DNA of 64,000 nt from JANJTB01 sp032027125. GTDB lineage: Bacteria; Bacteroidota; Ignavibacteria; Kapaibacteriales; UBA2268. The stretch is taken from the NCBI GenBank assembly GCA_032027125.1, contig JAVSMQ010000001.1:4407003-4471002 (forward strand), in the 5' to 3' direction. Position numbers and translations under genes: made by a program. The notes under the pieces are model-generated. The model did no database searches. It saw nothing but the letters and a program-made list of their open reading frames with translations, and had not been told where the DNA came from. Below, piece after piece: positions 17,318 to 26,926 of this stretch. The number at the start of each line of letters is the position of its first letter. Within the stretch, counting starts at the first letter, position 1.

Positions 17318-20035
17318 ATGAAAATCAGTTGTATAATAATTATACTATTTTTGTTATTTAACAATGATTACTCTGTCTCTGCCCAAATGTTAATGCCAGC
17401 CGATTCAACTTCTGTCAGAGACAGTACGCTCACTTCTCCGGAATTTAAATTCAAAGTTGACTCCCTGAACAAAAAAGTACAGCTTCAAATAATTACAGAG
17501 CGTGTAAACCGCTCAGGCATTGATACCGTTGTAGTTTATAAAGCAAGTGACTCAATCATATTTAATATTAAGTCCCAAAAAATGAGACTTAGAGGTAATG
17601 CTGAAATAAAGTACAAAACCCAGCAGTTAAATGCTGAAATTATTGAAATGTCTTTCAAAACATCGGAAATGACCTCGCAGGGATATATTGACAGTAACAG
17701 AAAACTCGTCGGCTATCCGAAATTTGCAGATGAAGGAGAAGAATATTTCGGTGAAAATATCAAATTCAATTTTAAAAGCGGACAAGGTGTAATAGCAGTC
17801 GGTGAAACCCAAATAAACGACGGTTTTTATTTCGGTACGAAAATCAAAAGAATGTCCCAGACCGAAATGTTCGTTCAGGGCGGATATTACACAACATGCG
17901 ATCAGCCGGAACCGCATTTCCATTTTGGATCGAGTAAAATGAAAATCATTGCCGATGACAGGGTATTATTGGACCCTCTGGTTTTATATGTAGAGGACCT
18001 GCCGGTATTTATTGTACCGTTCGGACTGTTTTTTCCTACACAAAGCGGCAGACAATCCGGCTTAATCGTCCCGTCGTTTTTCTTTTCCCAAAGCCGCGGT
18101 GTTGTGTTTCAGAATTTAGGATTTTATTGGGCTGCATCAGATTATTGGGATACACAGATAAAAACAGACCTTTACTCAAAGGGAGGTTTCATGCTGAAAA
18201 ATCAAACCCGTTGGGCTCTGCGAAATGAATTTATTGGAAATATGGATTTAGAGTATGGTTTAACCCGCTTCAATGTTGATGATGAATATACTACAAACTG
18301 GCGTTTCAGATTAAACCATAATCAGGATTTTACTCCATCAGATAAAGTAGTAGTGAATCTTGATTTTACATCAAGCAATTTCAACCGTAATACTTTAGTC
18401 GGAAATCAACAGTATATTACTCAAAATATCCGCTCATCTGCATCCTACACCAAGAATTTTGATAATCGAACTACTCTGTCCCTGGCATTTGACAGAGACC
18501 AAAATATAATCACAGATGGTTATTCTCAAAATGCTTCAGCAAGATATAATTTACCGACAAGCAGATTTTTCTCAGGTGTTAAATCGCTTCCGAGATGGGT
18601 TAGAGATATTTCGTTTAGTTATTCAACTGCCGGGATATATCAGGGAAATAAAAATCCGTTTCAGACAATTGACTCAACTAATGACGACCCTCCTTTATTT
18701 GATACAACAAATAGTTTTAATTATAGTACAAGATACAGAATTGAACATAATCCATCAATCAGTATCAATCCGAAATTAGGCTTCTTTACCGTCAGCCCGT
18801 TTATTTCTTTTAGAATGAACAACTATTTCAGAAAAATAAAAAAAACTTATGACCCACTGACGGCAACCCTGACAATTGATACTGCTACAGGATTTTTTAC
18901 AGAATATAACTATGGAACCGGAGTCAATGTTCAGACAAAATTATATGGTGTTACAGATGACAGCAAACCGTTTTTCGGTTTTATAAAACCATCATCAATT
19001 GGTATTAAAGCTGCAAGACATGTGTATAATCCAAGTATAGGATATGTCATTACACCAGACCAGTCCTCTGATGAAATTGGTTTTTACGGCAGATATGTTG
19101 ATACACTAAATCGGGAAGTATTATATTCGCGTTTTGAAATAGACGGTGGCGGCATTGCATCACGCGGTTATTCAAGTGCAATCAGATATTCCGATATGCA
19201 CAGTTTTGAATTGAAAATAGCTCAAAAAGATACTCTGCCGGATGTAAATGTCGAAATCCTGAGATTGAATCTCTCAACTGCTTATGATTTTGCAAGAGAT
19301 TCCATGAATTTGAGTGACCTTAATATCGGATTCAGATCTCCATCTTTAAAGTTAATTGATTTCAACGGCAGTGCCAATTTTAAATTTTATGATGAGGAAA
19401 CATATCTGAAAACTGACTCTATAAGCGGTGAAACAACAAGACAATATAACATGGTTAACAAATATCTAATCAGTGAAGGCAAGGGTCTGATGAGATTAAC
19501 CAATCTTAGTCTCAGTTTTTCGACTACATTTTCATCAGCAGGAATTGATTTCGGGACTAAAAATCAGGAAATTCCAACAGATTCATCCGCATTAACAAAG
19601 GACAGCGTTGAGTTTGGCAAGAGATTTCAGGCAAGATATGATTCAGGCAAAGATATTGATGATATTTTTGGAGATTCATCTCCCGGTTACTCATCAATGA
19701 ATGTACCATGGAATTTATCACTCGGATTGGTCTATAACTATTCCAGATTTTCAATAAATCCTGCTTCAAAAAGTGAATCAATAAATCTTAGGTTTTCTGC
19801 CAATTTGAAATTAACCGAAACATGGTCCATTAACACAAACGGCGGATATGATTTTGTTGGGCATGAGTTTAATGTTCCCCAAATCAACTTTATCAAGGAT
19901 TTACATTGCTGGGAGCTAATGTTTAACTGGACACCTATTGGAGGAAATGCCGGCTTTTATTTTAAACTCGGCATAAAAGCTCCTCAATTGAGAGATTTAA
20001 AATATGAACTTCAGGATAGTCCGCTTATGAGGTAA
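17318..20035 (+). CDS. lptD: LptD-like LPS-assembly outer-membrane protein
   Basis: About 905 residues in the LptD/OstA-like family of Bacteroidota, which inserts lipopolysaccharide into the outer leaflet. I place the start at ATG 17318 because it gives a clean signal peptide (MKISCIIIILFLLFNNDYSV); a TTG at 17267 would add 17 residues. The periplasmic OstA-like jellyroll follows (DSIIFNIKSQKMRLRGNAEI, then GYYTTCDQPEPHFHFGSSKM with its characteristic Cys), and then barrel strands (VFIVPFGLFFPTQSGRQSGL). The lpxC-fabZ and lpxA genes at the right end supply the matching lipid A enzymes. Confidence 0.88.
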   Translation: MKISCIIIILFLLFNNDYSVSAQMLMPADSTSVRDSTLTSPEFKFKVDSLNKKVQLQIITERVNRSGIDTVVVYKASDSIIFNIKSQKMRLRGNAEIKYKTQQLNAEIIEMSFKTSEMTSQGYIDSNRKLVGYPKFADEGEEYFGENIKFNFKSGQGVIAVGETQINDGFYFGTKIKRMSQTEMFVQGGYYTTCDQPEPHFHFGSSKMKIIADDRVLLDPLVLYVEDLPVFIVPFGLFFPTQSGRQSGLIVPSFFFSQSRGVVFQNLGFYWAASDYWDTQIKTDLYSKGGFMLKNQTRWALRNEFIGNMDLEYGLTRFNVDDEYTTNWRFRLNHNQDFTPSDKVVVNLDFTSSNFNRNTLVGNQQYITQNIRSSASYTKNFDNRTTLSLAFDRDQNIITDGYSQNASARYNLPTSRFFSGVKSLPRWVRDISFSYSTAGIYQGNKNPFQTIDSTNDDPPLFDTTNSFNYSTRYRIEHNPSISINPKLGFFTVSPFISFRMNNYFRKIKKTYDPLTATLTIDTATGFFTEYNYGTGVNVQTKLYGVTDDSKPFFGFIKPSSIGIKAARHVYNPSIGYVITPDQSSDEIGFYGRYVDTLNREVLYSRFEIDGGGIASRGYSSAIRYSDMHSFELKIAQKDTLPDVNVEILRLNLSTAYDFARDSMNLSDLNIGFRSPSLKLIDFNGSANFKFYDEETYLKTDSISGETTRQYNMVNKYLISEGKGLMRLTNLSLSFSTTFSSAGIDFGTKNQEIPTDSSALTKDSVEFGKRFQARYDSGKDIDDIFGDSSPGYSSMNVPWNLSLGLVYNYSRFSINPASKSESINLRFSANLKLTETWSINTNGGYDFVGHEFNVPQINFIKDLHCWELMFNWTPIGGNAGFYFKLGIKAPQLRDLKYELQDSPLMR

Positions 20036-20148
20036 TTTTAAATAAATTTCCTAAAACCCTTTACTATTTTTAGAAATTGAAATATATTCAATTAAGAATT
20101 TCGTATTTTTAAATATGTAAAAAATTGAATTTACAAATTGGAATCAGA

Positions 20149-22101
20149 ATGAGAAGTATATATAATTTAGTATTAATATTTTCGGTTACATTAACTTGCG
20201 TATTTGCTGCCTTAGCCAATGAGAACGGTACTTTTGGAGACGAAAGTTTTGCAATTCATCCGAAAGCAGGATTGGTGGGAAACTATTATTCATCTGATTT
20301 CAAAAGTTTTCAGGGAACTGTTGATTGCGGTGTTTTTACAAACGGGAAAGGATTGGGATGGGATGCCGGATTATTTTTTGAAAAGGATTTCAAAGGAGAT
20401 TTTCAGATCGGTCTCGGTGCATCCTTAATCAACCGGAGCGGAATTTCTTCCGTACAAAACACATATCAATCACGCGACCAAAGCACAGGAAGAACTACAT
20501 TCGTTACATTGGAAAATAAATTAGATACGAGGATTTCCTATCTTGAATTTAGTCCTGAATTTCGGTATGTTTTAGTTGATAATCTGATAAATGGACCATT
20601 CAGATTTATGACAGGTATCAGATTCGGAATTCCTGTTGAAAAGAAATTTGAACAGTCAGAAAGTGTAGTATCTCCCGAAAATGCCACCTTTATTAACCAA
20701 GGCGGAATCAGGACAACTACAAGACCAATGGCAAGCGGAACAATCGAAAACATGTCAATGCAGGTTGGTATTAGTGCAGGAATTGAGAATATGCTTAAAA
20801 TCGGCGGCGGACACTTTTTTACCCAGCAAATTGTATTTGATTACAATTTCAATAATATTGTCAGTGATGCCGAGTGGAAAACTTATGCTGTTAGGTTAGA
20901 TTTAGGTCTTAGATTCAGTTTACAAAATTCTTCGCTGCCGGTTGTAGTACCCGAACCTGAAATTAAACCCGAGCCGGAACCTGAACCTGTTACCAAAATT
21001 GTAAAAGAAGAATCTAAACCTCTTCCCTATCTCAAATTTTCTACTTCTGTAAAAACCGATACAAAACTTGAAACAGGTAACGAAATTCTTGCTACTTTGC
21101 CTCTTGTAAATTCAATATTTTTCCCAAAAAACTCTTCGGATATACCGGCTTATTATGTGAGAACATTGCAGCCGAATCTTGATATGTACCATGGTGATGC
21201 TGTAGCTTACCACAAGAGTATTTTACCGGTAATAGCCAAAATCATCAAAGAGAATCCGAATTCAAGAATTATGCTTGAAGGTGCAACAAGCGGAAATCAG
21301 ATTGAACCCAAAGGTCTTGAATTATCAAAAGCGAGAATTGAATCAGTCAAATCAGCTTTAATTGAGTTAGGTGTTCCATCATCAAGTATTGCTTACAGAG
21401 CACTGGCAGCGCCGAGATATCCTTCGAATCAGCAATATCCCGAAGGAATTGAAGAAAATCAGAGAGTTGACATCCGCATTACTGATGCACCTCTCCAGAA
21501 ATATGTTAACGTGATAAAATTCTCCGAAATCAAAGGCATTGCCGAACTTGATATTGATTACGGCAATTATCCACCAAATACAAAAGCTATGGTGAGTGTT
21601 AATAACCAAAAAATGATTTATGACAAACCTGGAAAATATACTGTTCCTTTTAATAAAAGAATTGAATTAGATACTAAAGAGTTTGCTGTTATCTCAAATG
21701 TAAATGTTGAGCGGGAAGAGTATTCCGACAAAAAAATTATTAAGATTGACAGTTTAAAACAGGAAGTAGTTGATTTATCCCTTGAGAATTTTGAAGCTGT
21801 TCTTAGATTCAACTTTAACAATAGTGATTTAACAGAAGAAAATCAGGCACTATTAAAACAGTTAATCAGTAAACTTCCCGATGGCTCTACTATTTTAATT
21901 ATCGGCAGTACAGATATACTTGGTACTGCAGAACATAATCAACAACTTGCAAGTGACCGCGCCCGAAAGACTGAAAATTTCATAAAAAATCATGCAGGTA
22001 CAAGAATAAACATACAAACGACTACTAATATTGACAAGTTCTCTGATGATACTCCACAGGGAAGATTTCTGAACCGCTCTATTAAAATAAGAGTAAAATA
22101 G
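20149..22101 (+). CDS. OmpA-family protein with two OmpA-like domains
   Basis: About 650 residues. The ATG at 20149 opens a signal peptide (MRSIYNLVLIFSVTLTCVFA); a TTG at 20125 is an alternative. An N-terminal barrel-like region runs to about residue 260, then a Pro/Glu-rich linker (PEPEIKPEPEPEPV), then an OmpA-like peptidoglycan-binding domain (IMLEGATSGN, LSKARIESVKSALIELGV, ENQRVDIRIT). A second, more divergent OmpA-like domain ends the protein (LRFNFNNSDLTEENQ, LASDRARKTENFI). It probably tethers the outer membrane to the cell wall. A pirin gene begins 2 bases after the stop. Confidence 0.85.
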   Translation: MRSIYNLVLIFSVTLTCVFAALANENGTFGDESFAIHPKAGLVGNYYSSDFKSFQGTVDCGVFTNGKGLGWDAGLFFEKDFKGDFQIGLGASLINRSGISSVQNTYQSRDQSTGRTTFVTLENKLDTRISYLEFSPEFRYVLVDNLINGPFRFMTGIRFGIPVEKKFEQSESVVSPENATFINQGGIRTTTRPMASGTIENMSMQVGISAGIENMLKIGGGHFFTQQIVFDYNFNNIVSDAEWKTYAVRLDLGLRFSLQNSSLPVVVPEPEIKPEPEPEPVTKIVKEESKPLPYLKFSTSVKTDTKLETGNEILATLPLVNSIFFPKNSSDIPAYYVRTLQPNLDMYHGDAVAYHKSILPVIAKIIKENPNSRIMLEGATSGNQIEPKGLELSKARIESVKSALIELGVPSSSIAYRALAAPRYPSNQQYPEGIEENQRVDIRITDAPLQKYVNVIKFSEIKGIAELDIDYGNYPPNTKAMVSVNNQKMIYDKPGKYTVPFNKRIELDTKEFAVISNVNVEREEYSDKKIIKIDSLKQEVVDLSLENFEAVLRFNFNNSDLTEENQALLKQLISKLPDGSTILIIGSTDILGTAEHNQQLASDRARKTENFIKNHAGTRINIQTTTNIDKFSDDTPQGRFLNRSIKIRVK

Positions 22102-22103
22102 TA

Positions 22104-23075
22104 ATGTTAAGACAAATTGAAGCAATTATTCAGCCACCAACCTATCATTGGGTTGGAAATGGTTTTAGGGTACATAATTTTTTTCCAAATAATTCTGTAA
22201 TTGGTTTGCAAAAAATGAACCACTTTATCCCGCCTCCACTGTATCATTGGGTTGGAAATGGTTATAGGATTCATAATTTTTTCCCGGTTAACCTGGCAAT
22301 TGATTTCCAAAGAATGAGTCCATTTTTCCTTATGGATTATGGAAGTAAATATGAATTTCCACCAAGTGATATTCCACGCGGTGTAGATGTACACCCGCAT
22401 CGGGGAATAGAAACTGTTACTGTATCGTATCATGGCAAAATTGCTCATCACGACAGTGTTGGTAACAGCGGCATAATATCCGAAGGTGATATACAGTGGA
22501 TGACAGCAGGCTCAGGAATTTTACACAAAGAATATTTAGAAAAAGAATTTAACAAAAAAGGCGGAACGGTACAAATGGTTCAGCTTTGGGTGAATCTTCC
22601 TGCAAAACACAAAATGACAGAACCTAAGTATCAGGATTTGTCATATTCTTCTGGAAGCAAATATATTTTACCTGCCGGCGGCGGAATTATTCATGTTATA
22701 GCCGGTGAATACGGCAAAATAAAAGGTAAAGCAAATACATTTTCACCGATAAATTTGTTTGATGCTGCTCTTAATAAAGGGGCTGAAATAAAGTTTAGTT
22801 TTGATGAAAATCACAACACCGGACTTCTTGTTATTGAAGGTACTGTTTTAATTAATAACGAAGCAAATGTGAATCATGACCATTTTGTTTTATTCAAAAA
22901 TAAGGATACCGATATAACATTAAAAGCAGAAACAAATTCCAAAGTTCTGATTATGAGCGGTGAACCTTTGAACGAACCCATAGTGCCTTATGGTCCATTT
23001 GTTATGAATACCCGTGAAGAAATTGTTCAGGCTTATAAAGATTTCAAAGAAGGAAAATTCGGACACCTTGAATAA
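22104..23075 (+). CDS. Pirin-family protein with duplicated N-terminal segment
   Basis: A 323-residue pirin, a bicupin iron protein (some members have quercetinase activity). The metal ligands are intact: both His in VHPHRG, and His plus Glu in GILHKE. Unusually, the first 76 residues hold two copies of a 33-residue segment starting PPxYHWVGNG (residues 11-43 and 44-76). A normal pirin of this type has one. The C-terminal half shows the second cupin (NHDHFVLFKNKD). It starts 2 bases after the OmpA-type gene, so the two are probably co-transcribed. Confidence 0.9.
   Translation: MLRQIEAIIQPPTYHWVGNGFRVHNFFPNNSVIGLQKMNHFIPPPLYHWVGNGYRIHNFFPVNLAIDFQRMSPFFLMDYGSKYEFPPSDIPRGVDVHPHRGIETVTVSYHGKIAHHDSVGNSGIISEGDIQWMTAGSGILHKEYLEKEFNKKGGTVQMVQLWVNLPAKHKMTEPKYQDLSYSSGSKYILPAGGGIIHVIAGEYGKIKGKANTFSPINLFDAALNKGAEIKFSFDENHNTGLLVIEGTVLINNEANVNHDHFVLFKNKDTDITLKAETNSKVLIMSGEPLNEPIVPYGPFVMNTREEIVQAYKDFKEGKFGHLE
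22134..22331 (+). repeat. In-frame 99-bp tandem duplication in the pirin gene
   Basis: Two adjacent 99-bp units (22134-22232 and 22233-22331). A 22-base stretch beginning TATCATTGGGTTGG is identical in both (22143 and 22242), and the encoded YHWVGNG(F/Y)R(V/I)HNFFP is nearly unchanged. The frame is preserved. Confidence 0.9.
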
Positions 23076-23163
23076 TTTTTAAATCTACTGCTTAATTCCT
23101 TGGAAAATTGTCTAAACCTTTGATTGAACCTGATTCCTATGATTAAATTGATTGGAATTTGCT

Positions 23164-23206
23164 GCAAATCCGTGAAATGCTTAAATCTGCGAAATCCGGG
23201 ATTCAG
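23164..23206. repeat. Interspersed intergenic repeat, family A copy 2 (degenerate)
   Basis: CAAATCCGTGAAATGC and the following CTGCGAAATCCGGGATTCAG resemble the element at 10298-10380. It lies in the 330-bp spacer between the pirin and porX genes, which otherwise holds nothing I recognise. Confidence 0.45.
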
Positions 23207-23405
23207 AATATTCAAAGGTAGATGACTGAAGAACAGGTTGCTTGTCTTTATTCAGAAGTGCTGCATCTAAACATTTAAAAATAAATCGCGGGCTTAAACG
23301 ATTTATAAATAAATCATTTTCACATTATCTCGGAGCTGCATTCATGTTTTTTGCTACATTTTTTAGTTTTAGAATTTTTGATAAATACACTATCGGAGCT
23401 TAAAC

Positions 23406-24980
23406 ATGGAATCTGTAAAAGGCAAAATCCTCTGGATTGACGACGAAATTGAAATGCTGAAACCCCACATTATCCTCCTCAAGCAGCGGGGATATGATGT
23501 TGACACTGCTTCAAACGGTGAAGACGCTATCGAAATGGTGAAGAATTTCCATTATAGTTTGATTTTTCTTGATGAAACTATGATTGGTATCACCGGTCTT
23601 GAAACTCTGCCAATCCTGAAATCCCTCGACCCTACAACACCGGTTGTAATGGTTACGAAAAATGAAGCAGAGAGCCTAATGGAAGATGCTCTCGGAAGTA
23701 AAATTGATGATTATCTTACCAAACCTGTTAACCCGGCTCAGATATTGCTGGCTGTCAAAAAGTTTCTCGAATCGTCGAGATTGGAAGAAGAAAGATTTAC
23801 TCAAGTGTATTTGTCAGGATTTGCCGAATTGTCGCGAAAGATGCTTGACAGACTTGAATGGAATGACTGGGTAGAAATATATTCCAAATTAGTCGAATGG
23901 TCATTAGAGCTCGACCGTATGCCAAATTCAGCACTGAAGCAAACACTGCAGGACCAGTTTAAGGATGCGAACGCAGAATTTTCAAAATTTGTTGAGAATA
24001 ATTATCATAAATGGATAGAAAAGCGTTTCGGTGATGCAGACCCTGTGATGTCGCCCCATTTGCTTGATGTCCATCTTCAGCCGTTATTAAATGACGGAAA
24101 AAGTGTTGTTATTTTTGTTGTTGACTGTATGCGTTACGACCAATGGCTGATGATGCAGGATATAATTTCACCATATTATTCCTTTAAAACAAATTTTTAC
24201 TGTGCTATACTCCCTACTGCCACACAATTTGCACGTAATGCCATATTTGCGGGATTATTTCCTGCAGATATTAAGAAGCATTATCCCCAATGGTGGAGCT
24301 CGGACACAAACAGCGAAGACCATAAATTAAATGCTTATGAAAAAGAACTTTTGGAAGCGTGGATTGAGAGAAGAAGAATTAAACTAAAGAACAGACCCGG
24401 TTACGTAAAGATTTTTGATACAGAGTTCGGGCAGAAAATTGAACGGGATATTCATCAGTTCAAAAATAATCAGCTAACTGCTATCGTGATTAATGCAGTT
24501 GACATGATTGCTCATTCAAGGTCGGATTATGCAATTTTGAAAGAGATTGCTCCGGATGAATCAGCTTACCGCTCTCTTACTCGTTCGTGGTTTCAGCATT
24601 CAAGTTTTCACGGGATGTTGAAAACATTATCAGAAAATAAGGATTTGAAAGTAATTGTTACGACCGACCACGGTTCAATCAGGTGTATGAGGGGTGTAAA
24701 AGTTCTTGGTGACCGTGATACATCAACAAATCTGAGATACAAATTCGGGAAGAATGTTAAAGCAGATTCGCGTCATGCTATACAGATTTCCAAACCCGAG
24801 GATTTCAGACTGCCCTCACAGGGAATCACAGTAAATAATATAATAGCAAAAGAAGACTACTATTTTGTTTATCCTACTGATTATCATCATTTCCTGAATC
24901 GTTACCGTGACAGTTTTCAGCACGGAGGTGTTTCGATGGAAGAGATGATAGTTCCTTATATTGAACTGACACCCAGATAA
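23406..24980 (+). CDS. porX: PorX-type response regulator with PglZ domain
   Basis: A 524-residue protein. The N-terminal receiver domain has acidic residues in IDDE (11-14), the phospho-acceptor Asp56 in LIFLDETMIG, and Lys in YLTKPVN. The C-terminal half is a PglZ/alkaline-phosphatase-like domain (FVVDCMRYDQW, TATQFARNAIFAG, VTTDHGSIR). This combination is PorX, which with the kinase PorY and an ECF sigma factor controls the type IX secretion system in Bacteroidota. The T9SS-sorted protein at 45017-48370 fits a functional system. No porY lies adjacent. Confidence 0.95.
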   Translation: MESVKGKILWIDDEIEMLKPHIILLKQRGYDVDTASNGEDAIEMVKNFHYSLIFLDETMIGITGLETLPILKSLDPTTPVVMVTKNEAESLMEDALGSKIDDYLTKPVNPAQILLAVKKFLESSRLEEERFTQVYLSGFAELSRKMLDRLEWNDWVEIYSKLVEWSLELDRMPNSALKQTLQDQFKDANAEFSKFVENNYHKWIEKRFGDADPVMSPHLLDVHLQPLLNDGKSVVIFVVDCMRYDQWLMMQDIISPYYSFKTNFYCAILPTATQFARNAIFAGLFPADIKKHYPQWWSSDTNSEDHKLNAYEKELLEAWIERRRIKLKNRPGYVKIFDTEFGQKIERDIHQFKNNQLTAIVINAVDMIAHSRSDYAILKEIAPDESAYRSLTRSWFQHSSFHGMLKTLSENKDLKVIVTTDHGSIRCMRGVKVLGDRDTSTNLRYKFGKNVKADSRHAIQISKPEDFRLPSQGITVNNIIAKEDYYFVYPTDYHHFLNRYRDSFQHGGVSMEEMIVPYIELTPR

Positions 24981-25196
24981 ATAAATTTAATTTAAATTTC
25001 AGTACTTTATTTGCTGCACGGCAATTAAAGTGCTGATTTTATTTTTATTTCACAGCAACAAATAAAAAGTGCATGAAATATAAATCCATTACTTATAATT
25101 AAACTCGTTATAATTTAAGACAAATTTTAATAGTTAGGTTTATTGATTCATAAATTGTATTTTCACTGAAGAACGAAGAAATTCCCCTTAGTCCCA

Positions 25197-25237
25197 CTTT
25201 TTCAAAGGGGGAAGTGAGCGTAGCGAGTAGTGGGATT
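25197..25237. repeat. Interspersed repeat, family C copy 2
   Basis: AAAGGGGGAAGTGAGCGTAG and GCGAGTAGTGGGATT are closely similar to the reverse complement of 11368-11409. An upstream TTCCCCTT (from about 25182) can pair with the AAGGGGGAA here. It lies in the 353-bp spacer between porX and alr. Confidence 0.65.
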
Positions 25238-25280
25238 TTAATTTCTCGAATAAGTGTTTTGATGTGTGTCAGGAGTTCTG

Positions 25281-25288
25281 TATTTTTG
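25281..25288 (+). promoter_or_regulatory. Candidate -7 box for alr
   Basis: TATTTTTG matches TAnnTTTG, 45 bp before the alr start codon. Confidence 0.35.
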
Positions 25289-25333
25289 AATTCTAATTTA
25301 ATGAATATTTTGAAAAGAAACTAATAACCTGAT

Positions 25334-26440
25334 ATGCGTTCGACTATAGCTGAAATAAATTTTGATTTACTGCGGCATAATCTGCAGATGATGAGGCTTG
25401 CCGCCAAAGGAGCCGAAATCATGCCTGTAATAAAGGCTGATGCTTACGGACACGGCTCTGTAAATATTGCCCGGGCTTTAAGAGGTGAAAATGTTGATTT
25501 GCTTGGCGTCGCATTTGCAGATGAAGCAGTCAAATTAAGACAATCCGGTGATACAGGCGAGATTTTCGTTTTGATACCGGGTACAGATTATGATATTGAC
25601 CTTTATTGTGCTTACAATCTTCAGGCATCGGTTGAAGATTTTACAGTATTGAAAAAACTTTCTGATGAAGCAGTCAGAAGAAACATGAAAATCAAAGCTC
25701 ATTTGTTTATAAATACCGGAATGAACCGCGACGGGATAGAGCCTTCATCAGCAATTAGTTTTATGAATGACTGCTCGAAACTCGAAGGTGTTGAAATTAT
25801 AGGGATTCTTACTCATCTTGCAAGTTCGGAGCTTGAAGATAAAGCTTTTGCATTGAAGCAGCTTGCTGATTTTGATAAAACGATTGAAGTTCTAAGTTCA
25901 AAAGGGTATAATTTTCGTTATATACATGCACTGAACAGCGGCGGGGTTTTAAATTTTGCAAATCCCAAATACAATATCGCACGCTGCGGAATTTCAATGT
26001 ACGGGTATATGGATTATCCTGAAATGGCAGCGAAGCTGAATCTAAAGCCGATATTAACACTAAAATCAAATGTTATTAATATTAACAGAATTTCCGAAGG
26101 GGATAATGTCGGATACAGTTTGAAATATATTTCTCCTGTTCAAAAAAGGGTTGCAGTTGTACCTTTCGGTTATGGTGACGGTTATCACAGAATACTGTCA
26201 GGTAAGGCGGAATGTCTCATTCATGGTAAAAGATACAGATTAATCGGAACAATATGTATGGACCAGTGTTTGATAGATATCGGCAGTGATTCCGTTGAAA
26301 TCGGCGATGAAGTTGTATTCATAGGCAATCAGGGTAATGATATAATTACTGCTTACGAACTTGCCGATGCAATGGGAACTATACCATACGAAATTACTAC
26401 CGCACTTAAAGAAAGAGTGCCGAGAGTTTATATTTCATAA
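25334..26440 (+). CDS. alr: Alanine racemase
   Basis: A 368-residue PLP enzyme that makes D-alanine for peptidoglycan. The PLP lysine is Lys34 in PVIKADAYGHG, the substrate region TGMNRDG is present, RCGISMYG marks the barrel end, and the second catalytic Tyr is likely Tyr261 in VGYSLKY. The C-terminal beta domain ends ALKERVPRVYI. Length is normal. It appears monocistronic, unlike the Bacteroidetes MurF-Alr fusions. Confidence 0.96.
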   Translation: MRSTIAEINFDLLRHNLQMMRLAAKGAEIMPVIKADAYGHGSVNIARALRGENVDLLGVAFADEAVKLRQSGDTGEIFVLIPGTDYDIDLYCAYNLQASVEDFTVLKKLSDEAVRRNMKIKAHLFINTGMNRDGIEPSSAISFMNDCSKLEGVEIIGILTHLASSELEDKAFALKQLADFDKTIEVLSSKGYNFRYIHALNSGGVLNFANPKYNIARCGISMYGYMDYPEMAAKLNLKPILTLKSNVININRISEGDNVGYSLKYISPVQKRVAVVPFGYGDGYHRILSGKAECLIHGKRYRLIGTICMDQCLIDIGSDSVEIGDEVVFIGNQGNDIITAYELADAMGTIPYEITTALKERVPRVYIS

Positions 26441-26926
26441 TACAAATTTTAATATCACAGGATAAATTGATACTTAATTATTAATTTTATCTGATAATTA
26501 TTTTCCTATCAAATGCTGTTTAGGATACTATTGTATTTTAAAAATGATTTGATTTTATTCAAAAACATTAAAATATCATCTTTGTACTTTTTATTAAAAA
26601 ACAGTGTTTACTGGTATATTTTTACTCTCAAATTTGCCAAAACATGCTTACCAGAGCGGTAAATTAAAAAAATATTTCAAGATTTGAATAAAAATATTAA
26701 TTTTATGAAAAATTTATTTTTAAATTGTATTTTTTTTATTAAGTTACTATTAGGTCTTATGCAATTAGCAAATAATATGTTTCATTGTTTGATTTTTTTA
26801 TGAAAAACAAAATGGAGGAACCGATATAGATTGTTTTTTTCCCTATTCCTTTAAACAGAAAATTATAAAGAATCTTAAGTATTTTTATTAAATAACTGTT
26901 TTTTAACATTATATGAGGATTTGCCT
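26441..26926. other. Long AT-rich leader region before susC
   Basis: Nearly 490 bases without a convincing gene. It holds runs of T and A and an in-frame mini-ORF of nine codons at 26800-26829 (ATG...TAG) that contains a GGAGG at 26814-26818. A GAGG at 26915-26918 is the likely ribosome-binding site for the SusC ATG at 26927. I see no clear promoter box or riboswitch. Confidence 0.4.

Noticed and set aside
26800..26829. Nine-codon leader peptide regulating susC
   Set aside because: It is tiny, about 100 bp from the gene and shows no attenuator structure; noted only in the spacer entry.
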